Assembly: GCA_936450465.1 (NCBI GenBank)
Contig: OW388304.1
Coordinates: 14,489,061 to 14,553,060 of the forward strand
Source: Gibbula magus
Taxonomy: Eukaryota > Mollusca > Gastropoda > Trochida > Trochidae
Reading direction: 5' to 3'
DNA length: 64,000 bases
Position numbers and translations under genes: made by a program. Below the pieces are notes generated by a model, which made no database searches, had not been told where the DNA came from, and saw only the letters and a list, made by a program, of their open reading frames with translations. Positions 35,158 through 42,488 of the stretch are shown here, in pieces; within the stretch, counting starts at the first letter, position 1; every line of letters starts with the position of its first letter.

Positions 35158-36974
35158 TTATTTATTTAACTAGACTATCCTTTGAATCAAATTGTCATTT
35201 TCATCTCAGTAAAATGATACTTTTATTTAGTGTGTGTATTTTATTCATGTTGACCATTGAACCATCCTTAACCAATGAAACTCAACCGATTGCAATATTT
35301 AGACATTTGAAACCTCAACCCCGTCTGTAACTATCCAAATATATTTAAGTATTTAGGAGTAGTTCATGTAAACACTTATTATTGTAATGTTAATTGATGC
35401 TCACCTGGATGTTGGACGACACAGGTAGGGCGATTGCTGCCCTGGTCCAGTTGGTACCCTGGTTACCCTGTCGTGTCCACAACTTGGACATGTGGCCATT
35501 GCTGCCCTTCGAGTAGATGTTTAAGGCGTTGACGTGTTGTCCGTACATATTGTAATAGAAGACAAAACACATCGGGTGTGCCTTGCTGACAGTCACTTTG
35601 GGACTTATCAGCTGCGCCGTGTTACCACTGGTGCCGGTTGACGACTCGAAGTATGCGTAATGTCCGTCTAAAGAGAGAGAGAGAGGGTGTTGAGAATTAG
35701 AAGAGTTTAAAGTCTTTTAGTTTTTAATTGAATCACATGTGACGCTTTAGGGACCCTGAGATAACGACACCCTCGGTCTAAGGGAACTCGCTCATGTAGG
35801 TATATATGCCAAGTTAGTTTAGCAGTAGTCCGAGTCGACAAATACTGATTCTACCTGTATTCTTTCCAACTAATAATACTACGTAAGTTTTCACTTCATG
35901 AATTATTAAGATGCGAATGGTTCTCTGCTTCTTAAATATTCATGCAAAGTGGTCTTACGTCCTGTCGTATGGTCATAGTTAGGCCCAGTTCCGAGTGTTG
36001 CCGTTTTGCCAGATATGATCTTCCAGTCGAACTTGTCCGTGTTGTGTACATTTGTCCATTGGCATAAGTTGACTTCAAAGGAGCAGTCGAACTGGGCGCT
36101 TACAGCTGAAACAAGTGGAAGAGGGATTAGTATGATACTACTGTTCTAGAGAATTACACTGACTAAAGCACCAATGACCAATGAAAAGGGGCAGATAATT
36201 GAATTGTGATGATGCTTGACAATTATTGAAAACAGGTAATGTTGTTTTACCAAAGAACAAAAACTTTTATTGTTCTTCTCTGATCAGAAGTATTTGAATG
36301 AATGGGGATGTTGCTTAACCAAATTATTTTTTACGGCCAAAATAATTGGCTAATGTCTACTAAAAGAATGAGAAGTGATTGTCAACTACACGATAACATA
36401 AGGGTTAGTTTTATAAGAATGATATAAAGCAGATTGGGTAAGCTTATTGCATTACAGAAAACAGCTTTAAACATTTTTTCCCGTTTTGTTTTATATTTTA
36501 ATATATATGTGTGTACTATCCGGTACTATTTCGCTGTTGAATTAGTAAAGTTTTAATTCAGTGTCGGTTTTGACACCTGTGAAGGTTTTAACTGTTTTTT
36601 TAAAGTTTTATGACAGAAATTACATTTGGAAAATAAGAGTTCAATTTCACCATTTACATCATAATCATTTTTACAAGTTATCATCTGTAACATAGTTAAG
36701 ATATTGTAATGACATGATATTATTTGTTATAAATACAAAACACCACTCTCACAATGTTCACATACCAACCGCAAAGACGTAGAACAATGAAGACAATAGT
36801 GTGATGAATTTTGTTGAAATGTTAAATAAAAAGACATATATAGCTTCTACATTTATCATTGGCCTGTGTCCTTCTCTTTCTAAAATAAACATTATTAAAG
36901 ATAAACAAAAACAAAAATAAACCTGTGGTAGCAGCTGCTAGCGCCCAAATATACAAAGGTAAATATCCTTTCAT
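261..36974 (-). CDS. Giant secreted poly-MAM protein (63 exons seen, 3' end outside window)
   Basis: Spliced model of 63 exons from the ATG at 36974-36972 to the last exon in the window at 529-261; exon coordinates are given in the M1 to M20 entries. The summed coding length is 10,575 bases and every splice phase joins without a frameshift or internal stop. The protein is a signal peptide followed by 20 MAM domains and Thr/Pro-rich linkers. MAM domains are extracellular adhesion/recognition folds with four conserved cysteines; they occur in meprins, receptor phosphatases, zonadhesin and MALRD proteins. No LDLa, EGF, VWD, protease or transmembrane segment is seen, so the assignment stops at 'multi-MAM secreted or surface protein'. 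The third exon of M20 and any C-terminal anchor lie beyond position 1. Exon boundaries are hand-called; the uniform phases make the model strong. Confidence 0.9.
1647..2845 (-). CDS. MAM domain M19 (type a)
   Basis: Exons 2845-2711, 2210-1939 and 1734-1647. A exon: [30 protein letters not shown] exon: [20 protein letters not shown] and Cys3 in [11 protein letters not shown], with an unusually long ending after [13 protein letters not shown] exon: [19 protein letters not shown] and Cys4 in GSC. It starts the seventh triplet. Confidence 0.9.
3166..4569 (-). CDS. MAM domain M18 (type c) with linker fused to the C exon
   Basis: Exons 4569-4432, 4193-3934 and 3328-3166. A exon: [24 protein letters not shown] exon: [16 protein letters not shown] and Cys3 in [12 protein letters not shown] exon: [19 protein letters not shown] and Cys4 in TPC, continuing into linker [20 protein letters not shown]. 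The donor is placed at GTGGGT (3165-3160) because this gives phase 1 and joins to NGFNC of M19; the alternative GTAGCC four bases downstream shifts the frame. Confidence 0.86.
4736..5710 (-). CDS. MAM domain M17 (type b, split B, fused B/C)
   Basis: Exons 5710-5543, 5329-5132 and 4894-4736. A exon: linker [12 protein letters not shown], then [13 protein letters not shown] and DHTYGT; spacing between Cys1 and Cys2 is shorter than in other b copies. B exon: [16 protein letters not shown], Cys3 in [11 protein letters not shown], cut in phase 1 after AKQG as in M8. The second exon runs TQQNRWVRG to [11 protein letters not shown] and Cys4 in GSC, then CAKAPG. Confidence 0.88.
5924..7168 (-). CDS. 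MAM domain M16 (type a, lacks first Cys pair)
   Basis: Exons 7168-7028, 6490-6234 and 6011-5924. The A exon reads [12 protein letters not shown] where every sister copy has FxCxFxxxxCxW, so Cys1 is Leu and Cys2 is Gly; the rest ([15 protein letters not shown]) is intact and in frame. B exon: [20 protein letters not shown], Cys3 in [11 protein letters not shown] and a [15 protein letters not shown] ending close to M7. C exon: [19 protein letters not shown] and Cys4 in GSC. Splice sites are normal, so this is a changed domain and not a dead one. Confidence 0.88.
6686..6908. mobile_element. Small foldback (MITE-like) element, copy 1, in an M16 intron
   Basis: About 220 bases beginning CCTGGGCTCCGTTC and ending GAACACGGCCCAGG, which are imperfect inverted ends. 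Inside are inverted copies of TCTCTCTTGAACG and repeats of the TAGCGCTCAAG type. A second, shorter copy lies at 24901-25091. No coding capacity. Confidence 0.6.
7495..8940 (-). CDS. MAM domain M15 (type c) plus linker exon
   Basis: Exons 8940-8800, 8632-8379, 7902-7818 and linker 7569-7495. A exon: [27 protein letters not shown] exon: [23 protein letters not shown] and Cys3 in [12 protein letters not shown] and B are nearest to M6. C exon: [12 protein letters not shown] and Cys4 in TSC. The linker exon encodes 25 residues, including [19 protein letters not shown], and joins directly to the unusual A exon of M16. Confidence 0.88.
9390..9474 (+). mobile_element. CR1-like 3' tail fragment
   Basis: The stretch AGCGCTATATAAGACTTC followed by (ATT)n is the same 3' terminus as the fragment ending at 47132 (GGCGCTATATAAATTC plus ATT repeats). 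Only the 3' end is present, 30 bases from the M14 B/C exon donor; it may come from a 5'-truncated LINE or a SINE using the same tail. Confidence 0.6.
9504..10769 (-). CDS. MAM domain M14 (type b, split B, fused B/C)
   Basis: Exons 10769-10584, 10198-10047 and 9714-9504. A exon: linker [17 protein letters not shown], then [15 protein letters not shown] and DHTYGT. B exon: [16 protein letters not shown], Cys3 in [11 protein letters not shown], cut in phase 0 after TLNVK at the position used in M5. The second part, starting [16 protein letters not shown], is fused to [13 protein letters not shown] and Cys4 in GAC. A CR1-like tail lies just past the C exon (9390-9474). Confidence 0.88.
11123..12307 (-). 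CDS. MAM domain M13 (type a)
   Basis: Exons 12307-12167, 11641-11382 and 11207-11123. A exon: [33 protein letters not shown], the closest match to M4. B exon: [17 protein letters not shown] and Cys3 in [12 protein letters not shown] exon: [19 protein letters not shown] and Cys4 in GYC. Its upstream intron is the one enlarged by the 21-bp array. Confidence 0.9.
12358..13856. repeat. 21-bp minisatellite in the intron before M13
   Basis: About 71 tandem copies of a 21-base unit, GGGACACATGTATGGAGGAGC, with a frequent GGGATATATG variant and a few indels. Because 21 is divisible by three and the unit has no stop in most frames, long open frames run through it on both strands (for example MYGGAGH repeats on plus, CPAPPYM repeats on minus). 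It sits between the M12 and M13 exons and is not part of the reading frame. Confidence 0.95.
13925..14997 (-). CDS. MAM domain M12 (type c) with linker fused to the C exon
   Basis: Exons 14997-14851, 14614-14349 and 14096-13925. A exon: [22 protein letters not shown] exon: [19 protein letters not shown] and Cys3 in [12 protein letters not shown] exon: [10 protein letters not shown] (Glu for the second Asp) and Cys4 in GTC, running on into a Thr/Pro linker that contains [18 protein letters not shown]. The donor at GTACGT keeps phase 1 into M13; the intron that follows carries the 21-bp minisatellite. Confidence 0.87.
15202..16163 (-). CDS. MAM domain M11 (type b)
   Basis: Exons 16163-15984, 15839-15583 and 15292-15202. 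A exon: linker [15 protein letters not shown], then [15 protein letters not shown] and DHTYGT. B exon: [19 protein letters not shown] and Cys3 in [11 protein letters not shown], ending WNVAQVTL as in M2. C exon: [12 protein letters not shown] and Cys4 in GAC. B is unsplit like M2 and M20. Confidence 0.9.
16517..17524 (-). CDS. MAM domain M10 (type a, B and C in one exon)
   Basis: Only two exons: 17524-17384 and 16867-16517. A exon: GGHSF then [24 protein letters not shown]. The 351-base second exon holds the whole B and C regions without an intron: [11 protein letters not shown], Cys3 in [11 protein letters not shown], then [19 protein letters not shown] and Cys4 in GAC. This is the only copy in which B and C form one uninterrupted exon, pointing to loss of the B/C intron. 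Confidence 0.9.
17927..19508 (-). CDS. MAM domain M9 (type c) plus Thr-rich linker exon
   Basis: Exons 19508-19377, 19088-18829, 18488-18401 and linker 18043-17927. A exon: [15 protein letters not shown] and DHTSG. B exon: [11 protein letters not shown], Cys3 in [12 protein letters not shown] exon: [12 protein letters not shown] and Cys4 in SSC. The linker exon (39 codons) includes [20 protein letters not shown], the longest Thr-rich spacer in the window, and ends the third triplet. Confidence 0.88.
19781..20842 (-). CDS. MAM domain M8 (type b, split B, fused B/C)
   Basis: Exons 20842-20666, 20392-20195 and 19942-19781. A exon: linker [14 protein letters not shown], then [15 protein letters not shown] and DHTYGT. 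B exon: [16 protein letters not shown] and Cys3 in [11 protein letters not shown]. An intron cuts B in phase 1 within the TQTG|NQGNIW segment; M17 has the same intron and the same 198-base first half. The second part is fused to [13 protein letters not shown] and Cys4 in GTC. Confidence 0.88.
21012..22843 (-). CDS. MAM domain M7 (type a, with N-terminal linker)
   Basis: Exons 22843-22631, 21828-21569 and 21099-21012. The 213-base A exon opens with linker [19 protein letters not shown], then [14 protein letters not shown] and DHTYGN. Its donor is best placed at GTGGGT, which keeps phase 1; the next GT, two codons into intron, breaks phase. B exon: [10 protein letters not shown], Cys3 in [11 protein letters not shown], then [14 protein letters not shown], closely matched by M16. 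C exon: FLGDIALDD and Cys4 in STC. Confidence 0.88.
23186..24383 (-). CDS. MAM domain M6 (type c, split B, fused B/C)
   Basis: Exons 24383-24243, 23922-23755 and 23368-23186. A exon: [27 protein letters not shown] exon: [23 protein letters not shown] and Cys3 in [11 protein letters not shown]; the GDKAWLVSQ block is shared only with M15. An intron cuts B in phase 1 after YIRVAG, a position seen in no other copy, and the usual B/C intron is absent, so one exon runs from RTDYLIW to YSGDIAIDD and Cys4 in TNC. The following linker is encoded by the M7 A exon. Confidence 0.88.
24901..25091. mobile_element. Small foldback element, copy 2, in an M5 intron
   Basis: Shares with 6686-6908 the blocks CCATAACAGCGAGC, ATTCTCTCTTGAACGACAC, GTGCAAATTCCTCGA and GCGTTCAAGAGAGGTTTAAA. 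It lies about 14 bases past the end of the M5 C exon, leaving the donor intact. Internal deletions make it shorter than copy 1. Confidence 0.6.
25106..27895 (-). CDS. MAM domain M5 (type b, split B exon)
   Basis: Exons 27895-27698, 26510-26359, 25657-25532 and 25196-25106. The A exon begins with linker [19 protein letters not shown], then [15 protein letters not shown] and DHTYGTASG. The B exon is cut in phase 0 after VYAK by an extra intron; M14 has an intron at the same place and the same 152-base first half. Cys3 is in [11 protein letters not shown]. The C exon has YRSDIALDD (Ser for the usual Gly) and Cys4 in GIC. The donor of the A exon lies at the edge of a 64-bp tandem array built from that exon end. 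Confidence 0.88.
26844..27700. repeat. 64-bp tandem array carrying an exon end and its splice donor
   Basis: Thirteen copies of a 64-base unit, plus the genuine exon end as a fourteenth, spaced exactly 64 bases apart (for example GCTGTT at 26871, 26935, 26999 up to 27703). Read on the minus strand each unit contains the last bases of the M5 A exon (ending CACCTACGGAACAGCAAGTG), its GTAGGT donor and some intron. Two copies have the donor GT changed to AT (near 26928 and 27568). Confidence 0.93.
28485..30081 (-). CDS. MAM domain M4 (type a)
   Basis: Exons 30081-29944, 29428-29166 and 28569-28485. A exon: [27 protein letters not shown], very close to M13. B exon: [19 protein letters not shown] and Cys3 in [12 protein letters not shown] exon: [19 protein letters not shown] with Cys4 in GAC; the C exon opens with an extra cysteine where most copies have Val or Ile. 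M4 starts the second triplet. Confidence 0.9.
30405..32278 (-). CDS. MAM domain M3 (type c) plus Thr-rich linker exon
   Basis: Exons 32278-32138, 31345-31080, 30759-30675 and linker 30503-30405. The A exon has [15 protein letters not shown] and TGPSIDHTT. The B exon starts [16 protein letters not shown] with Cys3 in [11 protein letters not shown]. The C exon has GSGDIAIDD with Cys4 in FNC. The linker exon of 99 bases encodes [17 protein letters not shown] and neighbours, a likely O-glycosylated spacer closing the first a-b-c triplet. Confidence 0.88.
32667..33755 (-). CDS. MAM domain M2 (type b)
   Basis: Exons 33755-33600, 33274-33024 and 32757-32667. A short linker GNTGSVS precedes [16 protein letters not shown] and DHTYGT, the signature of type b. 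The B exon starts [10 protein letters not shown] and has Cys3 in [11 protein letters not shown]; the ending WNVAQVTIP is close to M11. The C exon reads [19 protein letters not shown] with Cys4 in GSC. The B exon is unsplit, as in M11 and M20. Confidence 0.9.
34221..36105 (-). CDS. MAM domain M1 (type a)
   Basis: Exons 36105-35959, 35667-35405 and 34311-34221. The A exon carries [10 protein letters not shown], then KFDW and [10 protein letters not shown]. The B exon starts [10 protein letters not shown] and carries Cys3 in [11 protein letters not shown]. The C exon reads [19 protein letters not shown] and ends with Cys4 in GPC. All four MAM cysteines are present. M1 resembles M19 (shared DGHY, LISPK and the MC.VFYY.MYG.HVN.LN.Y pattern). 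The intron between B and C holds a hairpin element (34371-34793), a short foldback and an (AT)n run. Confidence 0.88.
34371..34793. mobile_element. Hairpin-ended repeat family, copy 1 (M1 intron)
   Basis: Shares with 38744-39150 several blocks (ATGACGTCACA, TCATATAATAAAT, TTCTTGACAAATACCAT) and ends in a long hairpin centred on CTCGTGGCTGCGCCAC near 34720, with arms reading TATCTCATC and GATGAGATAAACATGG. Non-coding; it lies in the intron between the M1 B and C exons. Confidence 0.7.
34998..35152. repeat. Short perfect foldback next to an (AT)n run
   Basis: Inverted arms ATTCAAATGGTAGTTGAAAG (35003 on) and its complement ending near 35095 enclose a loop of about 40 bases. The stem continues with one mismatch for about 37 bp. 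An uninterrupted (AT)n run follows to 35152. Confidence 0.8.
36766..36879 (-). CDS. Possible alternative or cassette leader exon
   Basis: 114 bases, phase 1 to phase 1, with a T-rich acceptor (TTTATTTTAG) and a GTATGT donor, so it can sit between the signal exon and M1 without breaking frame. It contains its own ATG at 36859-36857, which would begin [17 protein letters not shown] and continue into a second hydrophobic run ending FYVFAV. It could be an alternative first exon with a longer signal anchor, a cassette exon, or a chance open stretch. Inclusion after the signal exon would put a second hydrophobic segment ahead of M1. Transcript data would decide. Confidence 0.35.
36923..36974 (-). 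CDS. First coding exon: signal peptide
   Basis: The ATG at 36974-36972 opens [17 protein letters not shown], a basic residue followed by a hydrophobic run. The exon ends in phase 1 at a GTTTAT donor (36922-36917). Joined to the M1 A exon it continues AVSA before the first domain residues QFDC, giving a typical signal peptide with likely cleavage after AVSA. This start is preferred because it gives a compact leader and keeps phase. The exon at 36766-36879 offers an alternative or extra leader. No promoter motif could be assigned with confidence. Confidence 0.7.
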
Positions 36975-37250
36975 CCGATCATGCAGGGGCCGTGATCATG
37001 TACTGAGAGTAATTGATACTTTCCTCTCCCTGCTGTATTGAATGAAGAATGAACGGAGGGGGAGTATCCGGAGATATAAAGGTAACGTTATCAGCGGGTA
37101 ATAGGGACATCCTAGCACTGTCAGTTCGAACAAAGTCGACATCTGATAAAGACAAGATAGCTGTATCATTGCTCGGTAGATGTACGCCGAGTGCCGTCCC
37201 CGTGTTGACGAGTGCTCGTCTTGTGTAATGATAGCTCACCTTAATTAATC
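36975..37250 (-). promoter_or_regulatory. Presumed 5' leader of the MAM gene with an upstream ORF
   Basis: The 276 bases upstream of the signal-peptide ATG contain an 86-codon open frame (37239 to 36979, starting MSYHYTRRALVNTG) that ends four bases before the ATG. It has no recognisable domain. It could be an upstream ORF in the mRNA leader or chance. No convincing TATA box or initiator was found. Confidence 0.25.
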
Positions 37251-38743
37251 TCTCCGTGTGATAACAAAATATATCATTATGAAGAGAGAGTTTTTATTTT
37301 CTATTTTCTAGTTTCTACCTTCCCATTTAAAGTTAAGACTTAACTGATGGGAGAGATATACAGCTGTGCGTTTCTTTACCTACATGACATGTGTCTAAGT
37401 GCGAAAATCTTGTAAAATGAGGTCAATTGTAACGTCAATAAAATTACATCACATACAGGGACAATGAATCATCATACATCCAAGATTAAAATAATCATTA
37501 TCAAATGTATCCTGTGATCACCACCTCAGTGGTGCTTGATTATGAAATTTGACATAATGAAATGACAGAAGAGGTCAAATTTTGAAATTCAAAAAAAGGT
37601 TTCATATCGACTAAACATATTGAAGGCGTTTAAGAGGAAATATATGTGACGACGCTGTAGAAAACGACTTCCAGTTCTTTTATGTGATTTTGAAAATGGA
37701 AGCAACTTCTCGTTTTTTATGGAACAGTGTTGAAATCAGTAAAGAAAAGACAGGAAACACGTGGGTTACCTAGGGATATCACTATTTCGTCTCAATGTTA
37801 GTTTGTTATCACGTTTTTTCAGCGCAAGTCAGAATGAAGTTTTCACCGTTCCTGATCGCGTGGACGAGGTTGGGACGTTAGATTTAATGTCGTTCTTGAA
37901 ATATTAGAGGTCGCATTGATTCTATACTATACTCTTTTACAAGAGACTGTGTTGTGTGAGACATTTGTTTGTTATATTTGCCTTTTCACCAGATCTGAAC
38001 ACCAAATGTTTGCCAAATCTGCAAGGACGCATTTGAATAGTTAGAAATAAAATATATTATAGATTACTAACGAGTGATTCATGAAAAGTGGTCAAGGTAT
38101 CTGAGGAACTCAAAGGCGATCTGGTTTATTCTATGTCTCGGCAGATAACACGATGTTGGAGCGAAAAACTGGCCTTACTGGAGGTTGTCTTACTGTAAAC
38201 AATTTGTGAAGAATTTATCGCTGACGTTCAATAAATTTACCAAACTCTCTCAAGTATCATCGATACATCATACTATACTATAATAACATTAATTGAAAAC
38301 GTTTCGGTGCACTTATTTGAAATTATTCTCATCTAAAAAAATCTATCTCATACATAATAATGTTATACCGATTATATATATATAAAAAATATTTAAATTC
38401 TTGTCAGTAAAGTCCATGGAATCATTATCAAAGTTGATATATCCCCATTATATCCTTATTTAACATATAGAACATGTTGAACATTATAAACAATCATGTG
38501 TGTCGGATGTTGTAATACTGCTAACCGTCTACCGTAATACTGCTAAGTCCTAAGATATCCGCAACAGTAAAACAGTGCCACGTGATACAAATCATATCCC
38601 ACCCTTGACAGTTATACATGTACAGTAACACATTTCATAGTATTGTATGATGTTATCACCAGATCAAGTCATGTAGTTATCTCTTACTTGACACAGGAGT
38701 GAGATAACATATGCTAGACAGAGATTTATTATATGACGAGCAG
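37251..38743. other. Intergenic, nothing recognised
   Basis: AT-rich sequence upstream of the MAM gene. No ORF of note, repeat array or recognisable element; short AT-dinucleotide tracts occur near 38375. Confidence 0.6.
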
Positions 38744-39150
38744 TGAAATACTAGATTTATCAATGAAATAAACTGTCTATCAAGCTACAGTGAAAATAAC
38801 TTTTCACTGCGAACGGTGACTGATATCATTTGACGTCATAATACAATGGTCTCGCGCGGCGATTTGGTTTATGACGTCACAGTGTTACTGTGGTGACGGG
38901 CTGTTCCTTGCGGCCGCTTGGCGTGAAAACGACCCTTTTCGGACGAAATTACATGGATAATATCATATAATAAATAGAATATCAGTCAATTCTTGACAAA
39001 TACCATGTTTATCTCATCTCGTGAGGTAGAAAAGTTATATATTTTAACTCGTGGCTACGCCACTCCAAAATATAAACTTTCTACCTCACTCGATGAGATA
39101 AACATGGTATTAGTCAAGAAAAGACTGATATCCTCTATTTATTCTCATTA
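38744..39150. mobile_element. Hairpin-ended repeat family, copy 2
   Basis: Best-preserved copy. The terminal hairpin spans about 38970 to 39143, with arms of roughly 80 bases around CTCGTGGCTACGCCAC (about 39050-39065). Arm blocks include AATAGAATATCAGTC on the left and GACTGATATCCTCTATT on the right. The part upstream of the hairpin matches copy 1 in outline, including paired TGACGTCA-type motifs. Confidence 0.72.
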
Positions 39151-40621
39151 TTCTGTTCGATGTTCGTGATGCTGAAGACAACGCTTCTTATACTCATTCT
39201 TGGTTTCCTCTCTTATCTACATGTCGTTATACTCAGTGGGTATGTTGCTAAGGTGAGGCGACATGAGGCTTAACTCATCAAACAAAACTAGTCGTGGGGT
39301 AGAAATGGTTGCAGGCTGAAACACCCAACACCATCGTTCCAATAGATGCATGACTTGGAACTTTGGCCTCGTTTTACTGGCGCAATTCAACAATGCACAC
39401 TATACATTGTACTACTTACATAGACAGTTATCGATCTGCTGGCTGGATTCTTCATCCTTATCAGGAAGTTATAATTATTTAACGAAAACGCCTTCTTCAA
39501 TAATGTCAGTGCATCGCTGCTATCAGTATTGTTACGGACCATAATGTGTTTTTTTCATTGATAGATTCAGGTGTATCCTGTACAATCATAACCGTTAAGT
39601 CAATGTAATGTTCTAATTTATTGTTTTCACTACAGTTCCATAATGTCATTTAAACAAGTAAAGGCTCACCCTAACACAATATATAACTATCACTAATCTA
39701 AAGTCTTAGAGTCGCCATTTCATCGAAAGGACTTCATTTTTTAATTAACATTCAAAAGAATTATTGACGACAGAACGGACTGTGGGGTTTCAATCGTTGC
39801 AAATAAACAATTGTGCGAGAGACATTTCACCAAGATGCTTCAAACCATGATCGATACATATAAGACTGAAACAGAGCTACATTATGTCTTCAGAAGCCAT
39901 CTTAACCAAATTTAAATTTTTCAAAACATTATTCGTTCATATTTTTGAGGAACACACGTTTTATGAAATCATCGTTTTAGGATCTCTTAACAAGACGATA
40001 TGGGAGAGTTAAAGCGGTACTTTTGACTTGTTTTATGACGTTCCTAAGGTAAAGATGTGTCAATTAATTTAAATCAAAATTGGTTGTCTTTGTTGACAAC
40101 AATTTTATTAATGATTTTTTTTTTACATTTTATATATTTGTAACTTAAATGTAAAACATTCTCACCAAAAACCATTTTGAGAAAGCTATTTCAGCACCCC
40201 TAGTGTATTTTAACATACATAAAAATAAATGAAATTGTAAGTATTTCTATACAAATTGAATACAGTCTTCTACTTTCCTCTACGTTTCCTTTTTACGTGA
40301 GTATTCATTGTAATCAATACAATATAATATTATACAATATACAATATACAATATCTAATGACAGGAAATGTGGAAAAGTTAAATGTTATTTGCTTGTTTC
40401 TACTGTGGAAATCTATAGATTTGCACTTTCGGACCCAATTCTACATAGACAGATATCATGAAGTATACTTGAAATAGCTAAAAAAAATTATTTTATATAT
40501 ATATATATATATATCATTAGCTGAAGATTCATTCACCCGATGAGACCCGTGATGGTCGAAAGCATGCTTGTGAATTATGAATAAATCATCGTGATTTCTT
40601 CGACAATTGTATTTTCCTATA
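39151..40621. other. Intergenic, nothing recognised
   Basis: No supported gene. One 64-codon open frame at 39350-39544 lacks any family signature. An (AT)n run lies near 40492-40513. Confidence 0.6.
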
Positions 40622-40630
40622 TGAGACATG

Positions 40631-41082
40631 GGCAGGCTGAAGTTAGTTAGTTAGTTCGTTATTCGTTTTTCGAATATCATGCTGGCTGCTTATTCATTCT
40701 TCAGAGTTGAACAAAGAAGTAAATATAGATATATATTAAGGGTGGAAACTGACAATATGGGGTGTGGAACCTCGTTCATCGATTACATTCAGTAAGCACT
40801 GCCTAGCTATTCAATATCCGAATAATGAATAACTAACTGGTTAGTTATTCACTATTCAAATAATGAATAACTAACTGGAGCGTTATTCGTTTTTCGAATA
40901 TCATGCTGGCTGCTTATTCATTCTTCAGAGTTGAACAATGAAGTAAATATAGATATATATTAAGGGTGGAAACTGACCAGTTAGTTATTCGTTATTCGAA
41001 TAATGAATAACTAACCAGTTAGTTATTCGTTATTCGAATAACGAATAACTAATAACTAATAACTAACTAACTTCAGCCTGCC
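40631..41082. mobile_element. 452-bp inverted-repeat element with 9-bp target duplication
   Basis: Begins GGCAGGCTGAAGTTAGTTAG and ends with the complement CTAACTAACTTCAGCCTGCC. TGAGACATG flanks it on both sides (40622-40630 and 41083-41091). Inside, a block of about 90 bases containing CGAATATCATGCTGGCTGC is present twice (near 40670 and 40895), separated by palindromes of TTATTCGAATAA type. No coding capacity. A 9-bp duplication fits a Mutator-like non-autonomous element. Confidence 0.82.
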
Positions 41083-41091
41083 TGAGACATG

Positions 41092-42479
41092 AGGGTTGGA
41101 CAAGTTGTGCCTTATGGGATATTGAGTTGCTTGTCAATTCTATTTCTGTCCGTTTCCGTGGCAATAATTTTGGATTTAGTCTTTTCTAAGGTAGGGTTTG
41201 TGCTCAGTGCATAACTTTTAAGAATGAATTGTTTTGGGGTTTTTGATGGTGAATTGGGGGGAAGGGGAGAACTCATTTTGTACGATTAATTTCTCACAAA
41301 TAGATAGCTCTTTTTCATAGTGAATATTGTTGCAGAATAAAAAAAATAGTATTACGAGTAATCATTCAGTTCTTTCGCAGATAAAAGCTACGTCATACAA
41401 GCAGAAGCCATGTTAGATGAGCTCTTGGTCATGAATCGGGCTTTCTGTGCCTTGTCGAAACCTGTATATTTGTGCTAAACTATCAACTTTTATGTCATAT
41501 TGATCTGAAATGGATATCTGAAATTTGAGAGCTTGTAATGGGAAATAAATGTCCATAGTTTGCAAGAAGTTTATTGGTTACAGGACAATATCCCTTTGCA
41601 TTAACATATCTGCTATTCAAGAGCAGGTATCTCAAGTTCTATGCCGAAATGAAACTTCAGTTGTTCTTTAAAACGTCAGTTTTTTACAAAATATATTTAG
41701 CTTTAAAATGAGCTATCACATACACCTGTGTGTGTTACTGTCAGTGAAGAGCAGATTTCAAAGATGCACGTCGTCTTAAACTGACAGTCTTCTTTGGGGC
41801 AACAGCGTAATCTACAATTTCTACACACAATTTTACCACTCTGAAGATATTTGTTCTTGTGAAGAAGTCGAAATGTATGTTGGTCTTTTTGGCCTGATGA
41901 GCTAAAAAAAAGCTTTAAAAAATGTTTTAAATGAGCTCTTTTACCGAAAATCTAATTTAAATGCTTAAGAAATAATTTGCAAGATTACCCCAGCACTCTT
42001 GGCTGCTTTGTACAGGTGAGCATGTTCTCAGAGAAGTGTTATTAAGGTAATTCTTGATAGGGTGGATGATAGCACAAAGTGCTTCCTCATTATTTAGGCA
42101 GGTTTGATAATGATGTATTTACCCCCTGTCTTAAAACCCATGTAAACGCAAATTGATTTGTAATTTCCCTCTTTAGGTAAATTGGTCCCCGGTGGAATAT
42201 TACCCCTTGGGGCAATAGGTGTCATGTAAACGCAACTTTATTAGACGTAATTTGCGCCCTCTTCCTATAAGCGTCCCAATCACGTTTTAACAAAAGAAAA
42301 ATTTTACGTCCCCTCTCTAGACACCTTAACGGGATAAACCAATGAACCATGTCGCTATCAGAATTATGTTACATTACTTTTGAAAACAAAGATATCGCAA
42401 AGTCGATTCTGACATTTATGTGAATATGTGACAATAAAATCTTCTTTTCTATGTATGTAGATCGAAAATATCCTAGCAT
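41092..42479. other. Intergenic, nothing recognised
   Basis: No supported gene or repeat array. CATGTAAACGCAA occurs twice (near 42140 and 42223), perhaps part of an unrecognised old repeat. Confidence 0.55.
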
Positions 42480-42488
42480 TTTACTTAC

